64,000 nucleotides of DNA. Origin: Rhizobium sp. PP-CC-3A-592 (GTDB lineage: Bacteria; Pseudomonadota; Alphaproteobacteria; Rhizobiales; Rhizobiaceae). Of this stretch, positions 29,305 to 39,043 are shown in pieces. Below the pieces are notes generated by a model that had not been told where the DNA came from, did no database searches, and saw nothing but the letters and a program-made list of their open reading frames with translations. The translations under genes were made by a program, and so were the position numbers. The stretch's first letter is position 1. Each line of letters opens with the position of its first letter. The stretch covers positions 434,001 through 498,000 of the forward strand of contig NZ_QJSR01000002.1 of assembly GCF_003217095.1 (NCBI RefSeq). Reading direction: 5' to 3'.

Positions 29305-30738
29305 TTGGATTATGATGTTGCGGTCGTCGGCTCGGGGTTTTCGGCCATCGCGGTCAGCGTTCACCTGTTGCGCTCGCTGCCGCCGTCAGCCACCATCGCG
29401 GTCGTCGGTGACGATCCGGCCTTTGGCCGGGGCACCGCCTACCGCACCGAGTTCCACCTTCACCGGTTGAACGTGCCGGCGGGGCGCATGAGCGTCTTCC
29501 CGGACGAGCCGGATCATTTCCTCAACTGGCTGGAGCGGCAGGGGCGCGGCATCTCGCGCGACGAGTTCGCCTCGCGCGGCGATTACGGGCTTTATCTTCG
29601 CGATACGCTCGCCTCCCTGCTGAGGGACCGCCATGCGCGCCCCAAACTCGATTTCATCCGGGCAAAAGCAACCGGATGCGTCCGCTCGCAGGAAGACGGG
29701 CTGCTGTTTCAACTGGCGGATGGCGAGAGCCTGCATGCGCGTGCGGTGGCGCTGTGTCTTGGTGTCGGCACCGCAGACCTCCCGCTTCGGGAGGAGCGGA
29801 TTGCAGACGCTGCCCGGCGGCGGCTGGTGCGCAATCCGTGGCGGCTGAAGTGGCTTTCGAAGGTGAAGCCTGAGGACACGATCTGTATTCTCGGCTCCGG
29901 TCTGACGATGATCGATCAGGTGCTGACGCTGCGGGCCCGGGGGCATCGTGGCGTGATCCACGTCCTCTCGCGGCGCGGGCTGGTGCCACATGCCCATGCC
30001 GCGCATCATGGCACGGCCGTACTGCCGGACCTTCCCGAAGACCCTCTGACGATCAGCGGCATTCTGAACGCATTGCGCGCCCAGGTCCGCGCTGGCGCCG
30101 AGTGGCGCTCGGTGATGGATGGCCTGCGGCCGCGAACGCAGGCGCTGTGGCAGCGGCTTTCCCCGCCCGAGCGGTCCCGCTTCCTGCGGCATGCTCTGGC
30201 CTGGTGGAACATCCATCGCCACCGTGTCGCGCCGCCCGTGTTCGAGCAGTTCGATGCGCTGCGTCGCGATGGGTCCGTGAAGGTTCATGCCGGGTTTTTG
30301 CGCGATATCGGCATCGACGGAAACCGGCCGTGCCTTGCGTACCGGCCACGCGGTTTGCAGGATGTCGTATCCTTGCCGGTCGATTGGGTGGTCAACTGCA
30401 CCGGTATGGAGCGCGCCGGCATCGGGCATTCGCCCCTGCTGGTCGAAATGTCGGATCAGGGGATAATCGTTCCCGACCGGTTGGGCCTCGGTTTGCGGGT
30501 CGATGAGATGTCGCGCGTCATCGGCGCCGGGGGCGGGGCTCGCCCGGGCCTTTTTGCCGTGGGTGCGCTGACGGCCGGGCAGTTCTGGGAGATCACGGCG
30601 GTGCCGGATATCCGCGTCCAGGCACAGACGGTTGCCGGCGCCATCGTCGCGGATACCGCGCTGGTCAAAGCTCAGGCAGCGCGGCGGAAAGCGAACGTTC
30701 TTCCCATGTCCGAGGTGGAGACCAGCCCCATCCGGTAG
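29305..30738 (+). CDS. FAD/NAD(P)-binding protein, paralogue of the one at 23620-25098
   Basis: 477 aa from a TTG start at 29305, chosen because GGAGG lies 8 bases upstream and the Rossmann motif follows at once (DYDVAVVGSGFSAIAVSVHL). An ATG at 29251 in frame would add 18 unconserved residues. The family signature LNVPAGRMSVFPDEPDHFLN and the second nucleotide site (DTICILGSGLTMIDQVLTLR) are both intact. It follows ssuD by about 200 bases on the same strand and overlaps the convergent restriction gene by 67 bases. Its function is unknown; a link to sulfur metabolism is inferred from location and paralogy. Confidence 0.82.
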   Translation: MDYDVAVVGSGFSAIAVSVHLLRSLPPSATIAVVGDDPAFGRGTAYRTEFHLHRLNVPAGRMSVFPDEPDHFLNWLERQGRGISRDEFASRGDYGLYLRDTLASLLRDRHARPKLDFIRAKATGCVRSQEDGLLFQLADGESLHARAVALCLGVGTADLPLREERIADAARRRLVRNPWRLKWLSKVKPEDTICILGSGLTMIDQVLTLRARGHRGVIHVLSRRGLVPHAHAAHHGTAVLPDLPEDPLTISGILNALRAQVRAGAEWRSVMDGLRPRTQALWQRLSPPERSRFLRHALAWWNIHRHRVAPPVFEQFDALRRDGSVKVHAGFLRDIGIDGNRPCLAYRPRGLQDVVSLPVDWVVNCTGMERAGIGHSPLLVEMSDQGIIVPDRLGLGLRVDEMSRVIGAGGGARPGLFAVGALTAGQFWEITAVPDIRVQAQTVAGAIVADTALVKAQAARRKANVLPMSEVETSPIR

Positions 30739-33700
30739 AGGGATGCGAGCACGCTGGCGACGGCCGGGCGGATCCGCTGTCCCTGGCGGAACCGTCCGGC
30801 GATGTCGGCCGCATCGACGGCACCGCCGCTGGCAATCAAGGCATCGATGACGAGCGCGGTCTGCGCGGCGTCATCGCGGGCGGGGAAGGCTGGCAGGCCT
30901 GCTGCCGCGGCAACGCCTTGGGGAAGACCAAGATCGGCCTCGATCTGCTGTGCCCTTTCTGTTTCGGAACCGAAGCGCTCGATCTGGTAGTCCGGGCGGA
31001 CCCAGCGAACGATTCCGCGCTTCTCCTCCCGGGCGCGCTCCCTGTTCAAGGCAACGAGGTGGGCCAGCATGTCGGCTTGGGACAGGTCTGCCGGCCAGCC
31101 GTAAGCGGCGGCCACAGCCATATCCAGTTCGTCGTGCAACTCCCTCAGGATCAGAACGAGGCCGTCCTCGAAGATCCGGCGTTCCCTCGGCTCCAACCGG
31201 TCGGGATGCGTGCCGGCGACGATGAGGTCGAGCACGTTGTAGAGGCTGGTCAATGTCAGGTGGGGATGGGCTGCGAGCACGCGTTTGCGCTGGGCGTCGA
31301 GCGCTTCACCGACACGGCCGATCGGGTTCCGGTTCGTGCCCGCCATGAGGGGGAACGGGAAGGGATCGAAGCAGCGGGATTTCGAGTATCGGGGCCTGTC
31401 TTCGAGCGTGCCACCCTGCGCCGCCGCCCACATCGCGTGCCAGCGGGACGAGAGGATACCGAGGACCGCAGCGTCGTCCGTGGCGATGACGACCAGCATG
31501 TTGTCGGGCAGGATAGCCGCGTCGAGGAACTGGAAGATACGATGCTTTGCCGTCTCGACCGTGGCGATGTAGCGGGACAGGCCGGCAAGGGCCGGGCGAA
31601 GCTCGCGGCGCGGTTCGCCGAAGATCCACCAGTTGTCGCGGTAGGTCGCCCTGTTGTTGCGGTCCCGCTCCGGCTTCACGGTCAGCCTCAGATGCTGGTA
31701 GAGTTCGGGGTAGAACGTGCGCACCTCATCCTGCGTCCGCCCGAGGAGATCGATGGCCATGACCTCCCGAGGCCGGCTCGTCAGATCGCGCCCGTTGCGA
31801 TAGGCCCGGATGTGCGTGTCGAGACCGGCGTGCCTGCCACGTCCGAGATGCTCTGCCTCTTTCCGACTGACGATGAAGCCCGCCCCATGAAGTTTGACGC
31901 CGGGTGAGCAGATCCCGATATTCGCCTTGAGGCCCCCCGCGGCGGTGACATCGGCGCCGATGGTCAGATCCGCGTTGATCCTGCCGGACGTCTCGCGAAA
32001 CAGGATCACCGGCGTATCGGTCGCCACGCCGTCTTCCGATACCACCTCCATCAGCCGTCCTTCCAGCCTGCCGGCTTCCACGACGGTCATGGCGATCCGC
32101 ACGGCGGCGCTGTCGCGCGTGACTTTCGTCCAGGGATGATCGGGGATCGCCATGACCAGCGAGACCGGCGCCTTGGCGCTCAGATGTCGCTCCATGACGC
32201 GACGCTGAAAGACCTGGCCGATCGAGTTGGTCGTGACAAAGCCAAAGCGCTTAAGGCGGGTGTCCTTCCGCGTCAGCAGCTCGGCCGACCTGTCCCACCA
32301 GTACATGACGAAATCGGCGCTCTCGTTCATCTCAGGGTGCGCGGTCCACAGGGCTTCCGCATAGGCATCGCCCATGCGGTTGCGCAGGTCCTTGCCGCCG
32401 ATGAAGGGTGGGTTGCCGACGATGTAGTCGGCGTCCGGCCAGTCCGGCGGACGAGGATCGTCTAGCGAGACGAGAACCGCATCCATGCAGCGGATATTGT
32501 GGAGCGCCTTGAGAATCGGTTCGGACGGGATGCCGCCATTGTTGCGGAAGTGCAGTTGCAGGTGGCCGATCCAGAGAACGAGTTCGGCGATGGCTGCGGC
32601 GCGGGGGTTGACCTCAAGGCCGAGAAACTGGTGCGGATCGACGGTGTGGCTCTCCAGCCCGTGCAGGGCTTCCTGTCCGCCGAGATCGTTCAGGGCTTCC
32701 AGCACGTCGCTTTCCAGCGTTTTCATCAGCTCCAGCGAGACATAGAGAAAGTTGGCGGTGCCGCAGGCGGGATCGAGGATGCGCAGGTTGCAGAGCCGAT
32801 CGTGGAAAGCCTGAACGCTGGCGATTGCCTGCTTCTCCCGCCCTTCGGTCTTCTGCCGGTCGGCCGTCGCGCGGATGCCGGCCCATTCCAGCCGCAGGGG
32901 GTCAATGACGGTCGCGATGACCAGCCGCTCCACGTAGGCACGCGGCGTGTAATGGGCGCCGAGGCGACGACGGTCGGTCGGGTCGAGCGCCTGTTCCAGG
33001 AAGGTTCCGAAAATGGCAGGCTCGACATCCTTCCAGTCGTGGTTTGCCGCGGCAGCGAGTTCGCCGATCTCCTCGCGCCGGAGGGACAGCGCACGGCGGT
33101 TGCGGAAGAACTCGCTGTTGAACCGTCGCACCGGGTGACGGATGGTGGCGGAGAAGCCGCCTTCGTCCATCGCGCGCCAAAGCTCCTCCATCATGCCGGG
33201 AAAGATCTCCGGCCGATCGGCGCAGTCTTTCAGCAGCAGCTTGAAGCTGTTGCGCGGCAGGAGGTCCACGTCCTCGGCGAACATGGTGAAGAGCACGCGC
33301 ATCAGAAACATCGCGACGTCTTCCGTGGGATGGCCCGCCTTCTCCAGCGCCTGGGAGACCTTGGCGATCCGGGTGGCAATCTCGCGGGTTACCTTGGCGG
33401 CGTGGCGGGTGGGGTCGAGAGACAGCGGATCGGACCAGATGGCAACGAGGCGCTTGCGGACGGCCTCCTCGCGCAGGTCTTCGAGGTAGATGCGGTAGGC
33501 GCGTCGGTCCGGGAAGATGTCGTAGGCCTTCCCGTCGCGTCGAAAGTTCGCATAGATTTCGATGCAGTGGCCGACATCACAGACGAGGAGGAAGGGCGGG
33601 GGATCATGATCGGGCGGCAACAGGCGCACGTAATCCTCGGCCTGCGCGCGCGCATTGCGCATCAGCACGTCCCAGGCGCGACCGGCTCCGCGCCGGCCGC

Positions 33701-34046
33701 GGGTCTGCGGCTCCATGCCGGGGAAGGCCAGCATGTTCTCTGCGGAGCCCGCCGTGCCGCGAAGACTCTTGTCGCCGAAGATCCGGCTTTGCTTGGCCTC
33801 CAGCACGAAGCAATCGCGTTTGTCGAGGTCGATCCGGCGGCGTGTGGGCGCGCCCTCGCGGTTGGGCTCGCGCACCACGCGCTCGAAGACGTAGTCGTTG
33901 GCTTCCGTGCTGGCGGCGGCCGGCTGGGCGTGGGGCAGGCCGAGGAGATCGCAAAGCTCGGTGAGGAACAGGGCGTAATTGGCGCGCTCCTGCCCACCTT
34001 CCTGTCCCTGCCACCGACAAATGAACGTTTCAACTGCGGACTGCAC
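30672..34046 (-). CDS. MmeI-like type IIL restriction-modification enzyme (nuclease-methyltransferase fusion)
   Basis: 1124 aa from a GTG start with AGGGGGA upstream. The N-terminal nuclease motif is D73-x9-E83-A-K85 (inside RRIDLDKRDCFVLEAKQSR), the same D-x9-ExK spacing as MmeI. A helical region follows, then an N6-adenine methyltransferase with SAM motif DPACGTANFLY (about 425) and catalytic NPPFIGG (about 543). The C-terminal third (about 700-950) should hold the target-recognition domain. Such enzymes cut DNA at a fixed distance from an asymmetric site and methylate the same site on one strand. No separate methylase or specificity gene is nearby. The recognition site cannot be read from sequence. 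The reading frame is complete and looks intact. Confidence 0.88.
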   Translation of the reverse strand: MQSAVETFICRWQGQEGGQERANYALFLTELCDLLGLPHAQPAAASTEANDYVFERVVREPNREGAPTRRRIDLDKRDCFVLEAKQSRIFGDKSLRGTAGSAENMLAFPGMEPQTRGRRGAGRAWDVLMRNARAQAEDYVRLLPPDHDPPPFLLVCDVGHCIEIYANFRRDGKAYDIFPDRRAYRIYLEDLREEAVRKRLVAIWSDPLSLDPTRHAAKVTREIATRIAKVSQALEKAGHPTEDVAMFLMRVLFTMFAEDVDLLPRNSFKLLLKDCADRPEIFPGMMEELWRAMDEGGFSATIRHPVRRFNSEFFRNRRALSLRREEIGELAAAANHDWKDVEPAIFGTFLEQALDPTDRRRLGAHYTPRAYVERLVIATVIDPLRLEWAGIRATADRQKTEGREKQAIASVQAFHDRLCNLRILDPACGTANFLYVSLELMKTLESDVLEALNDLGGQEALHGLESHTVDPHQFLGLEVNPRAAAIAELVLWIGHLQLHFRNNGGIPSEPILKALHNIRCMDAVLVSLDDPRPPDWPDADYIVGNPPFIGGKDLRNRMGDAYAEALWTAHPEMNESADFVMYWWDRSAELLTRKDTRLKRFGFVTTNSIGQVFQRRVMERHLSAKAPVSLVMAIPDHPWTKVTRDSAAVRIAMTVVEAGRLEGRLMEVVSEDGVATDTPVILFRETSGRINADLTIGADVTAAGGLKANIGICSPGVKLHGAGFIVSRKEAEHLGRGRHAGLDTHIRAYRNGRDLTSRPREVMAIDLLGRTQDEVRTFYPELYQHLRLTVKPERDRNNRATYRDNWWIFGEPRRELRPALAGLSRYIATVETAKHRIFQFLDAAILPDNMLVVIATDDAAVLGILSSRWHAMWAAAQGGTLEDRPRYSKSRCFDPFPFPLMAGTNRNPIGRVGEALDAQRKRVLAAHPHLTLTSLYNVLDLIVAGTHPDRLEPRERRIFEDGLVLILRELHDELDMAVAAAYGWPADLSQADMLAHLVALNRERAREEKRGIVRWVRPDYQIERFGSETERAQQIEADLGLPQGVAAAAGLPAFPARDDAAQTALVIDALIASGGAVDAADIAGRFRQGQRIRPAVASVLASLYRMGLVSTSDMGRTFAFRRAA

Positions 34047-34314
34047 GCTCGTCCCCCTTGCACGTGCCTATTTCTGGGAGACTCTTGGCGGAGATGCAAG
34101 TATAAATTACATTTCAACCTGATGCACTTTTTACGTGCTGTCTCTGGTCTATGGCAAAGGTCGAAATTGCGCGGGGCTGTGGGGTAATCCGACCCTTGCG
34201 GTTTAAATCGCCGGCGCCACACCCTATACAAACCTCCACACGCTGCGGTGCGACATGCGCTGTGGCGAACGGTGGCATCGGACGCTGCCTCATGACAGGA
34301 CCAAGGAGACGAGC

Positions 34315-35841
34315 ATGACCCTCACAGGCGAACTTCTGATCGGTGCAACGGCGCGGCGCGGGCAGGGCGGTGCGATCACCGGGTACGACGCCGCCACGGG
34401 TGAGGCGCTGCCCACGGTCTTCTCGGGCGCGACGGTTGCCGATGTGGAAGAAGCCGCAGCGCTTGCCTGGGAGGCGTTCGGCATCTATCGCGAAACGGGG
34501 CTCGAAGCCCGCGCGGCGTTTCTCGAAACCATCGCCCAGAACATTCTCGACATCGGCGACAGCCTGATCGAGCGCGCCATGGCCGAATCCGGCCTGCCGC
34601 GCGGACGACTGGAAGGCGAGCGGGGCCGGACGGTCGGCCAGCTTCGGCTGTTTGCCGCCGAAGTGCGGGCCGGGGAGTTCCAGAGCCTGCGTTTCGATGC
34701 GCCGGACCCGGAGCGCAAGCCTGCGCCGAAGCCGGACCTGCGCCTGCGCAACATTGCCGTCGGCCCGGTCGCCGTCTTCGGTGCCTCCAACTTTCCGCTG
34801 GCCTTCTCGGTTGCCGGCGGGGATACGGCCTCGGCGCTTGCCGCCGGTTGCCCCGTGATTGTCAAGGCGCATTCCGCCCATCCGGGCACGTCGGAGCTCG
34901 TCGGCCGCGCCGTGCAGAAGGCGGTTGCCGATTGCGGCCTGCCGGCTGGAACGTTCTCGATGCTGTTCGATGAGGACCGGGCCATCGGTCAGGCACTGGT
35001 GGCCGATCATCGCATCCGCGCTGTCGGCTTCACCGGCTCGCGCGCCGGCGGTACGGCGCTGATGAAGATCGCGGCGGAACGCCCGATGCCGATCCCGGTC
35101 TATGCCGAAATGAGCTCGATCAATCCGGTCATCCTGTTCGAACATGCGCTGACGCAGCGCGGTGCCGCGATCGGCAAGGCTTTTGCCGGCTCGCTGACGC
35201 TCGGCGCTGGCCAGTTCTGCACCAATCCCGGCCTGATCCTCGCCGTCGACGGGCCCGGACTCGATGCCTTCATCGCGGCGGCCGGCGAAGCGCTGAGCGC
35301 CATTCCCGCGCAGACCATGCTCACCAGCGGCATCTGCAAGGCCTATTTGTCCGGCGTCACCCGCCTGTCGGGCCACGCCGAGGTGAAGACGCTGGCGCAA
35401 GGCTTGGAGGGCACTGCGACGCAGGGCCGTGCCGCGCTGTTTGAGACGAGCGCCAAGGCCTTCCTTGCACATCACGACCTGCAGGACGAAGTCTTCGGTG
35501 CGGCCGGTCTGATCATCCGCTGCGCGGATGCCGCGGAACTCGAGGCGGTGATCGACGCGATGGAAGGTCAGCTGACGGCGGCGCTCCATATCGACGAGGC
35601 GGATCACGAAGCGGCTCGCAAGCTCCTGCCGAAGCTCGAACTTCTGGCCGGGCGCCTGCTCGTCAACGGGTTCGGCACCGGCGTCGAGGTGTCTCCGGCC
35701 ATGGTCCATGGCGGCCCCTATCCGGCAACGTCGGACGGCCGCACGACATCCGTCGGCACGCTGGCGATCTATCGCTTCCTGCGTCCTGTCAGCTACCAGG
35801 ACATGCCGCAGGCACTCCTGCCGAAAGCGCTGGTCCGGTAA
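34315..35841 (+). CDS. aldehyde dehydrogenase, alpha-ketoglutarate semialdehyde (2,5-dioxovalerate) type
   Basis: 508 aa; CAAGGAGACGAGC precedes the ATG. The family oxidises 2,5-dioxopentanoate to 2-oxoglutarate in pentose, glucarate or hydroxyproline breakdown. The ALDH core is visible: [35 protein letters not shown] (cofactor binding), and the catalytic cysteine in [14 protein letters not shown]. The ASNFP motif and [13 protein letters not shown] are typical of the KGSADH/dioxovalerate branch. The upstream catabolic genes are not beside it, so the pathway is uncertain. Confidence 0.88.
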   Translation: MTLTGELLIGATARRGQGGAITGYDAATGEALPTVFSGATVADVEEAAALAWEAFGIYRETGLEARAAFLETIAQNILDIGDSLIERAMAESGLPRGRLEGERGRTVGQLRLFAAEVRAGEFQSLRFDAPDPERKPAPKPDLRLRNIAVGPVAVFGASNFPLAFSVAGGDTASALAAGCPVIVKAHSAHPGTSELVGRAVQKAVADCGLPAGTFSMLFDEDRAIGQALVADHRIRAVGFTGSRAGGTALMKIAAERPMPIPVYAEMSSINPVILFEHALTQRGAAIGKAFAGSLTLGAGQFCTNPGLILAVDGPGLDAFIAAAGEALSAIPAQTMLTSGICKAYLSGVTRLSGHAEVKTLAQGLEGTATQGRAALFETSAKAFLAHHDLQDEVFGAAGLIIRCADAAELEAVIDAMEGQLTAALHIDEADHEAARKLLPKLELLAGRLLVNGFGTGVEVSPAMVHGGPYPATSDGRTTSVGTLAIYRFLRPVSYQDMPQALLPKALVR

Positions 35842-35895
35842 GTTTCGACGATTCCTCGGACTGCCCACGCGGGCAGCTTTGGACTTGACGACGTG

Positions 35896-35920
35896 CCGCC
35901 GATCCTGAAGAGATCGGCGG
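35896..35920. repeat. inverted repeat after the aldehyde dehydrogenase gene
   Basis: A 9-bp perfect stem, CCGCCGATC / GATCGGCGG, with a 7-base loop, 55 bases after the stop. There is no U-tract, so this is an mRNA-end hairpin or an operator for the next gene. Confidence 0.45.
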
Positions 35921-35995
35921 ACACGCCGCAGTCTCTGGAGGAGCCTCGATTGTGGCATCCTCTCGCATCAAGGCGGCGTCCGCGCCGGCAATTCC

Positions 35996-36754
35996 ATGAT
36001 CGAACATACGCCGCTGGTGGTCGCCATCGCCGTCGTCGCCGCCTTTCTGGTCGGTCTGTCCAAGGGTGGGCTGCCGATGGTCGGCACCATTTCCGTGCCG
36101 CTGCTGGCGCTCGTCATCTCGCCCGTAACGGCGGCGGCGCTGCTGCTGCCGATCTATGTCGCAAGCGACATGGTCGGGCTCTATCTCTACCGCAAGGACT
36201 TCTCGCGCCGGAACCTCGTCATCCTGACGCCGGCCGCGCTCTTTGGCGTTTTTCTCGGCTGGCTGTTCAGCGCCCATCTGTCGGCCGTGGTCATCGGCGC
36301 GCTCGTTGGCCTCGTCGGCGTGCTCTTCTGCCTCAATATCTGGTTCGGTGCACGCTACCGGAAGGCCGCACGTGAGGCCGATGTTCCGGGTGGTCTCTTC
36401 TGGGGAACGCTGACGGGACTGACGAGCTTCGTGTCCCATTCCGGCGCGCCGCCCTACCAGATGTATGTGCTGCCGCAGCGGCTGGAGAAGATGACGTTTG
36501 CCGGGACGTCCACCATCCTCTTTGCCATCGTCAACGTCGCGAAGATCTTTCCCTACTGGCAGCTGCAGCAGTTCTCCAACTACGATACGTCGCTGGTCCT
36601 CTGGCTGGCGCCGGCTGCCATCATCGGCACGATCGCGGGCCGGCGGCTGACGCTCGTCATCCCCGATGGCCTGTTCTTCCAGATCGTGCAGTTCACGTTG
36701 ATGATACTTTCGATCAAGCTTATTGCCGATTACGTGATCACACTCGTGCGGTAG
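35996..36754 (+). CDS. sulfite exporter TauE/SafE family protein (TSUP)
   Basis: 252 aa with about seven or eight membrane helices. The first TSUP repeat begins AFLVGLSKGGLPMVGTISVP and the second carries GLTSFVSHSGAPPYQMYVLP, which are the paired conserved motifs of the family. Members export sulfite, sulfoacetate or other organic anions. Sulfite is released by the SsuD reaction encoded 7 kb away, which makes sulfite detoxification plausible but unproven. It lies 81 bases upstream of the DedA gene with no clear terminator between. Confidence 0.9.
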   Translation: MIEHTPLVVAIAVVAAFLVGLSKGGLPMVGTISVPLLALVISPVTAAALLLPIYVASDMVGLYLYRKDFSRRNLVILTPAALFGVFLGWLFSAHLSAVVIGALVGLVGVLFCLNIWFGARYRKAAREADVPGGLFWGTLTGLTSFVSHSGAPPYQMYVLPQRLEKMTFAGTSTILFAIVNVAKIFPYWQLQQFSNYDTSLVLWLAPAAIIGTIAGRRLTLVIPDGLFFQIVQFTLMILSIKLIADYVITLVR

Positions 36755-36819
36755 ACCTCTTCCTTTCGCACCGCAGCAACATCACATTGGGGCCGGAACA
36801 ACACCCCGTTCGAGGTCCC

Positions 36820-37428
36820 ATGGAAAATATCGTTGAAAGCCTGATGCAGATGTTCGGCCCGTGGGGCATCGCGCTTCTCATGTTCCTGGAACACATTTTC
36901 CCGCCGATCCCCTCTGAACTCATCATGCCGCTCGCCGGCTATCGTGCCTCGCAGGGTGATATGTCGATTGTGACCGTCATCGTCGCCGGCAGCATCGGAT
37001 CGCTGCTCGGGGTCATGCCGTGGTATTATGCCGGGCGGAAGCTCGGCGAAGCGCGGATGAAGCGGCTGGCAGCAAGGCATGGGCGCTGGCTGACGCTGAC
37101 AGAAGCGGATGTGGACGCGGCAAGCCGGCGGTTTCGCGAGAACGGGGCGACCGCCATCCTCGTCGGACGGCTCATTCCGACGATCCGCACGCTGATCTCG
37201 GTGCCCGCCGGCATTGCCCGTATGCCGCTCTCCACCTTCACCATCTTCTCGCTCATCGGGACCGTCGCCTGGACATCCGGGCTGGCGCTTGCCGGCTATC
37301 TGCTCGGTCAGGCCTATGATGTCGTTTCGACCTATGTCGATCCGGTCTCCACCGGCATCTTCGTGCTGATCGTTCTTTTCTACGGCTATCGCGTCGCGAC
37401 CTTCAAGCCGCAACCGAGCGATGCGTAG
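36820..37428 (+). CDS. DedA family membrane protein
   Basis: 202 aa. The DedA/SNARE-associated domain is recognised by FLEHIFPPIPSELIMPLAGY near the N-terminus and the conserved glycine- and arginine-rich FRENGATAILVGRLIPTIRT, GIARMPLSTF stretch. DedA proteins are proton-coupled inner-membrane transporters or flippases needed for envelope homeostasis (undecaprenyl-phosphate or phospholipid flipping has been shown for some relatives). Substrate here is unknown. The ATG at 36820 follows GAGGT; an ATG at 36787 is less likely. Confidence 0.9.
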   Translation: MENIVESLMQMFGPWGIALLMFLEHIFPPIPSELIMPLAGYRASQGDMSIVTVIVAGSIGSLLGVMPWYYAGRKLGEARMKRLAARHGRWLTLTEADVDAASRRFRENGATAILVGRLIPTIRTLISVPAGIARMPLSTFTIFSLIGTVAWTSGLALAGYLLGQAYDVVSTYVDPVSTGIFVLIVLFYGYRVATFKPQPSDA

Positions 37429-37517
37429 CGGCCGTTTTATCGCCGTTTCGACGGCAATGGCGCCCTGAGCGATCCTGGGCTGGAAATGCTCGCTTACGTC
37501 ACTGGACAGTGAAATAA

Positions 37518-37535
37518 AGCGCTATATCTAGCGCT
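37518..37535. promoter_or_regulatory. palindrome upstream of the sigma factor gene
   Basis: AGCGCTA-TATC-TAGCGCT, with 7-bp arms and a 4-base spacer, about 90 bases before the sigma gene start. It may be an operator for the sigma/anti-sigma operon. It is not a canonical -35/-10. Confidence 0.45.
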
Positions 37536-37623
37536 GCAGTGTGGAGGAGCGGCCTGACGGCGGCTCGTTGTTCGAAGGCGTCTTGGCTGCCAAGGCCGCG
37601 TCTCCCGTGAGAAAGGCGGCTTC

Positions 37624-38166
37624 GTGCCCAGTCTTGACATCGCCGGATTGATTTCAAAGGTCGCCATGGGCGATCGCGCAGCGCTTGCGTCCCTTTATTC
37701 CGCGGTCTCCCCGAAACTCTTTGCCATCTGCCTGCGTATCCTCAAGGATCGGACGGATGCCGAGGATGCTCTTCAGGATGTCTTCGTCAAAATCTGGCAG
37801 CGTGCCGACCGGTACGCGGCAACGGGCGTGAACCCGAACGGATGGCTGGCGGCCATCGCGCGCAACCAGGCGATCGACATGATCCGGGCACGCCGGCCGG
37901 CAGCCGACACGATCGGCGACGAGGGTCTTGAAATCGCCGATGGCGGCCCCGATCCGGAGGCCGTCTCGATCGGCCTCGGCGAGGGGCGGCGGATCGACCG
38001 CTGCATGGGCGAACTTCCCCCGGAGCGGGCCGATGCCGTCCGGAACGCCTATGTCGAGGGATTGAGTTACCAGGAACTGGCGGAGCGCTATAGCGTGCCG
38101 CTCAATACGATGCGAACCTGGCTGCGCCGCAGCCTCCTGAAACTGAAAGAGTGCCTGGAGCGATGA
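37624..38166 (+). CDS. ECF-type RNA polymerase sigma factor (RpoE/SigK-like)
   Basis: 180 aa from a GTG with AAAGGCGG upstream. It contains only regions 2 and 4: LYSAVSPKLFAICLRILKDR, DAEDALQDVFVKIWQRADRY (region 2.2), then LSYQELAERYSVPLNTMRTW with the region 4 helix-turn-helix. The next gene overlaps by ATGA and encodes its likely membrane anti-sigma factor. The promoter it recognises is not visible here; autoregulation is likely, as is usual for ECF sigmas. Confidence 0.92.
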   Translation: MPSLDIAGLISKVAMGDRAALASLYSAVSPKLFAICLRILKDRTDAEDALQDVFVKIWQRADRYAATGVNPNGWLAAIARNQAIDMIRARRPAADTIGDEGLEIADGGPDPEAVSIGLGEGRRIDRCMGELPPERADAVRNAYVEGLSYQELAERYSVPLNTMRTWLRRSLLKLKECLER

Positions 38167-38882
38167 CCGAGTTGGATGACAGCGACAGAGACCGCTCCCG
38201 CGACGAGGTGCTTGCCGCCGAGTATGCCGTGGGCGTGCTGTCCTTCGCCGACCGGAAGCGGCTGGAAGCCCGGATCGAGCACGAACCGGCGTTCGCCCTG
38301 CTTGTCGCCCAGTGGGAAGACCGTCTGAGCCCGCTGGAGCCGGCGGGCGAGGAAACGCCGGCGCGGACCGTCTATCCGAAGATCGAAGCGCGCCTGTTCG
38401 GTGCTCCTGTTGCCGCCGGTGCTGCGCGCGCCGGATGGTGGCATTCCCTAGCGCTCTGGCGGGGCATCGCCTTCGCCTCGCTGGCGGCGGTCGTCGCCAT
38501 GGTTGCCGTCCAGCAAGGACTGTTCGGACCTGCGACGCCGTCGGCACCGCTTGTCGCCTCCATGACGGGCGAGGGGTCGCCTCTGGCGCTGCTCGCATCC
38601 TACGATGCCGCGAGCGGACGGATCGCCGTGACGCCGGTTGCCGCCGACGCCGGGCAGCCGCGCTCGCTGCAGCTGTGGATGGTTCCGGGCGGCGATGCCG
38701 CCCCCGTGCCGCTCGGTGTCCTGCCGCAGGACGGTCTCGGCGTGATCGAGGTTCCCGCAGCGATGCGGGCGAACCTTGGCGACGGCATGACGCTTGCCGT
38801 CAGCGTCGAGCCTCCCGGCGGATCGCCGACCGGCCTGCCGACCGGGCCTGTCATCGCAGCCGGGCAGGCGCGCCGTCCCTGA
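38163..38882 (+). CDS. anti-sigma factor, RskA type
   Basis: 239 aa. A cytoplasmic N-terminal part (DEVLAAEYAVGVLSFADRKR, the anti-sigma helix region) is followed by a single membrane helix near residue 105 (IAFASLAAVVAMVAVQQGLF). The periplasmic C-terminal domain has the RskA-like VPGGDAAPVPLGVLPQDG and LAVSVEPPGGSPTGLPTGPV stretch. There is no HxxxCxxC zinc motif, so it is not a ZAS redox sensor. It is expected to hold the upstream sigma factor at the membrane until a stress signal releases it. Confidence 0.88.
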   Translation: MTELDDSDRDRSRDEVLAAEYAVGVLSFADRKRLEARIEHEPAFALLVAQWEDRLSPLEPAGEETPARTVYPKIEARLFGAPVAAGAARAGWWHSLALWRGIAFASLAAVVAMVAVQQGLFGPATPSAPLVASMTGEGSPLALLASYDAASGRIAVTPVAADAGQPRSLQLWMVPGGDAAPVPLGVLPQDGLGVIEVPAAMRANLGDGMTLAVSVEPPGGSPTGLPTGPVIAAGQARRP

Positions 38883-39043
38883 TCGGGATATGCTCAGCAC
38901 TTAACAATGTTTCATCGGCCGGGGCTCTCTCCGGCCGAAACTCTTTCTGCGGCCGGCTCGTCTCCTGTCTGTCACCCGAGACGTGACGCCCCGAAAGGCG
39001 CGACCGCGCCGGGCCGAGAACCGAACAGGAAGAGGAACCATTC

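Noticed and set aside
30672-34046. A wider defence island (BREX, DISARM or similar) around the large methylase
   Set aside because: The D-x9-ExK nuclease motif makes it a self-contained type IIL enzyme; neighbours are metabolic and no other defence gene is present.
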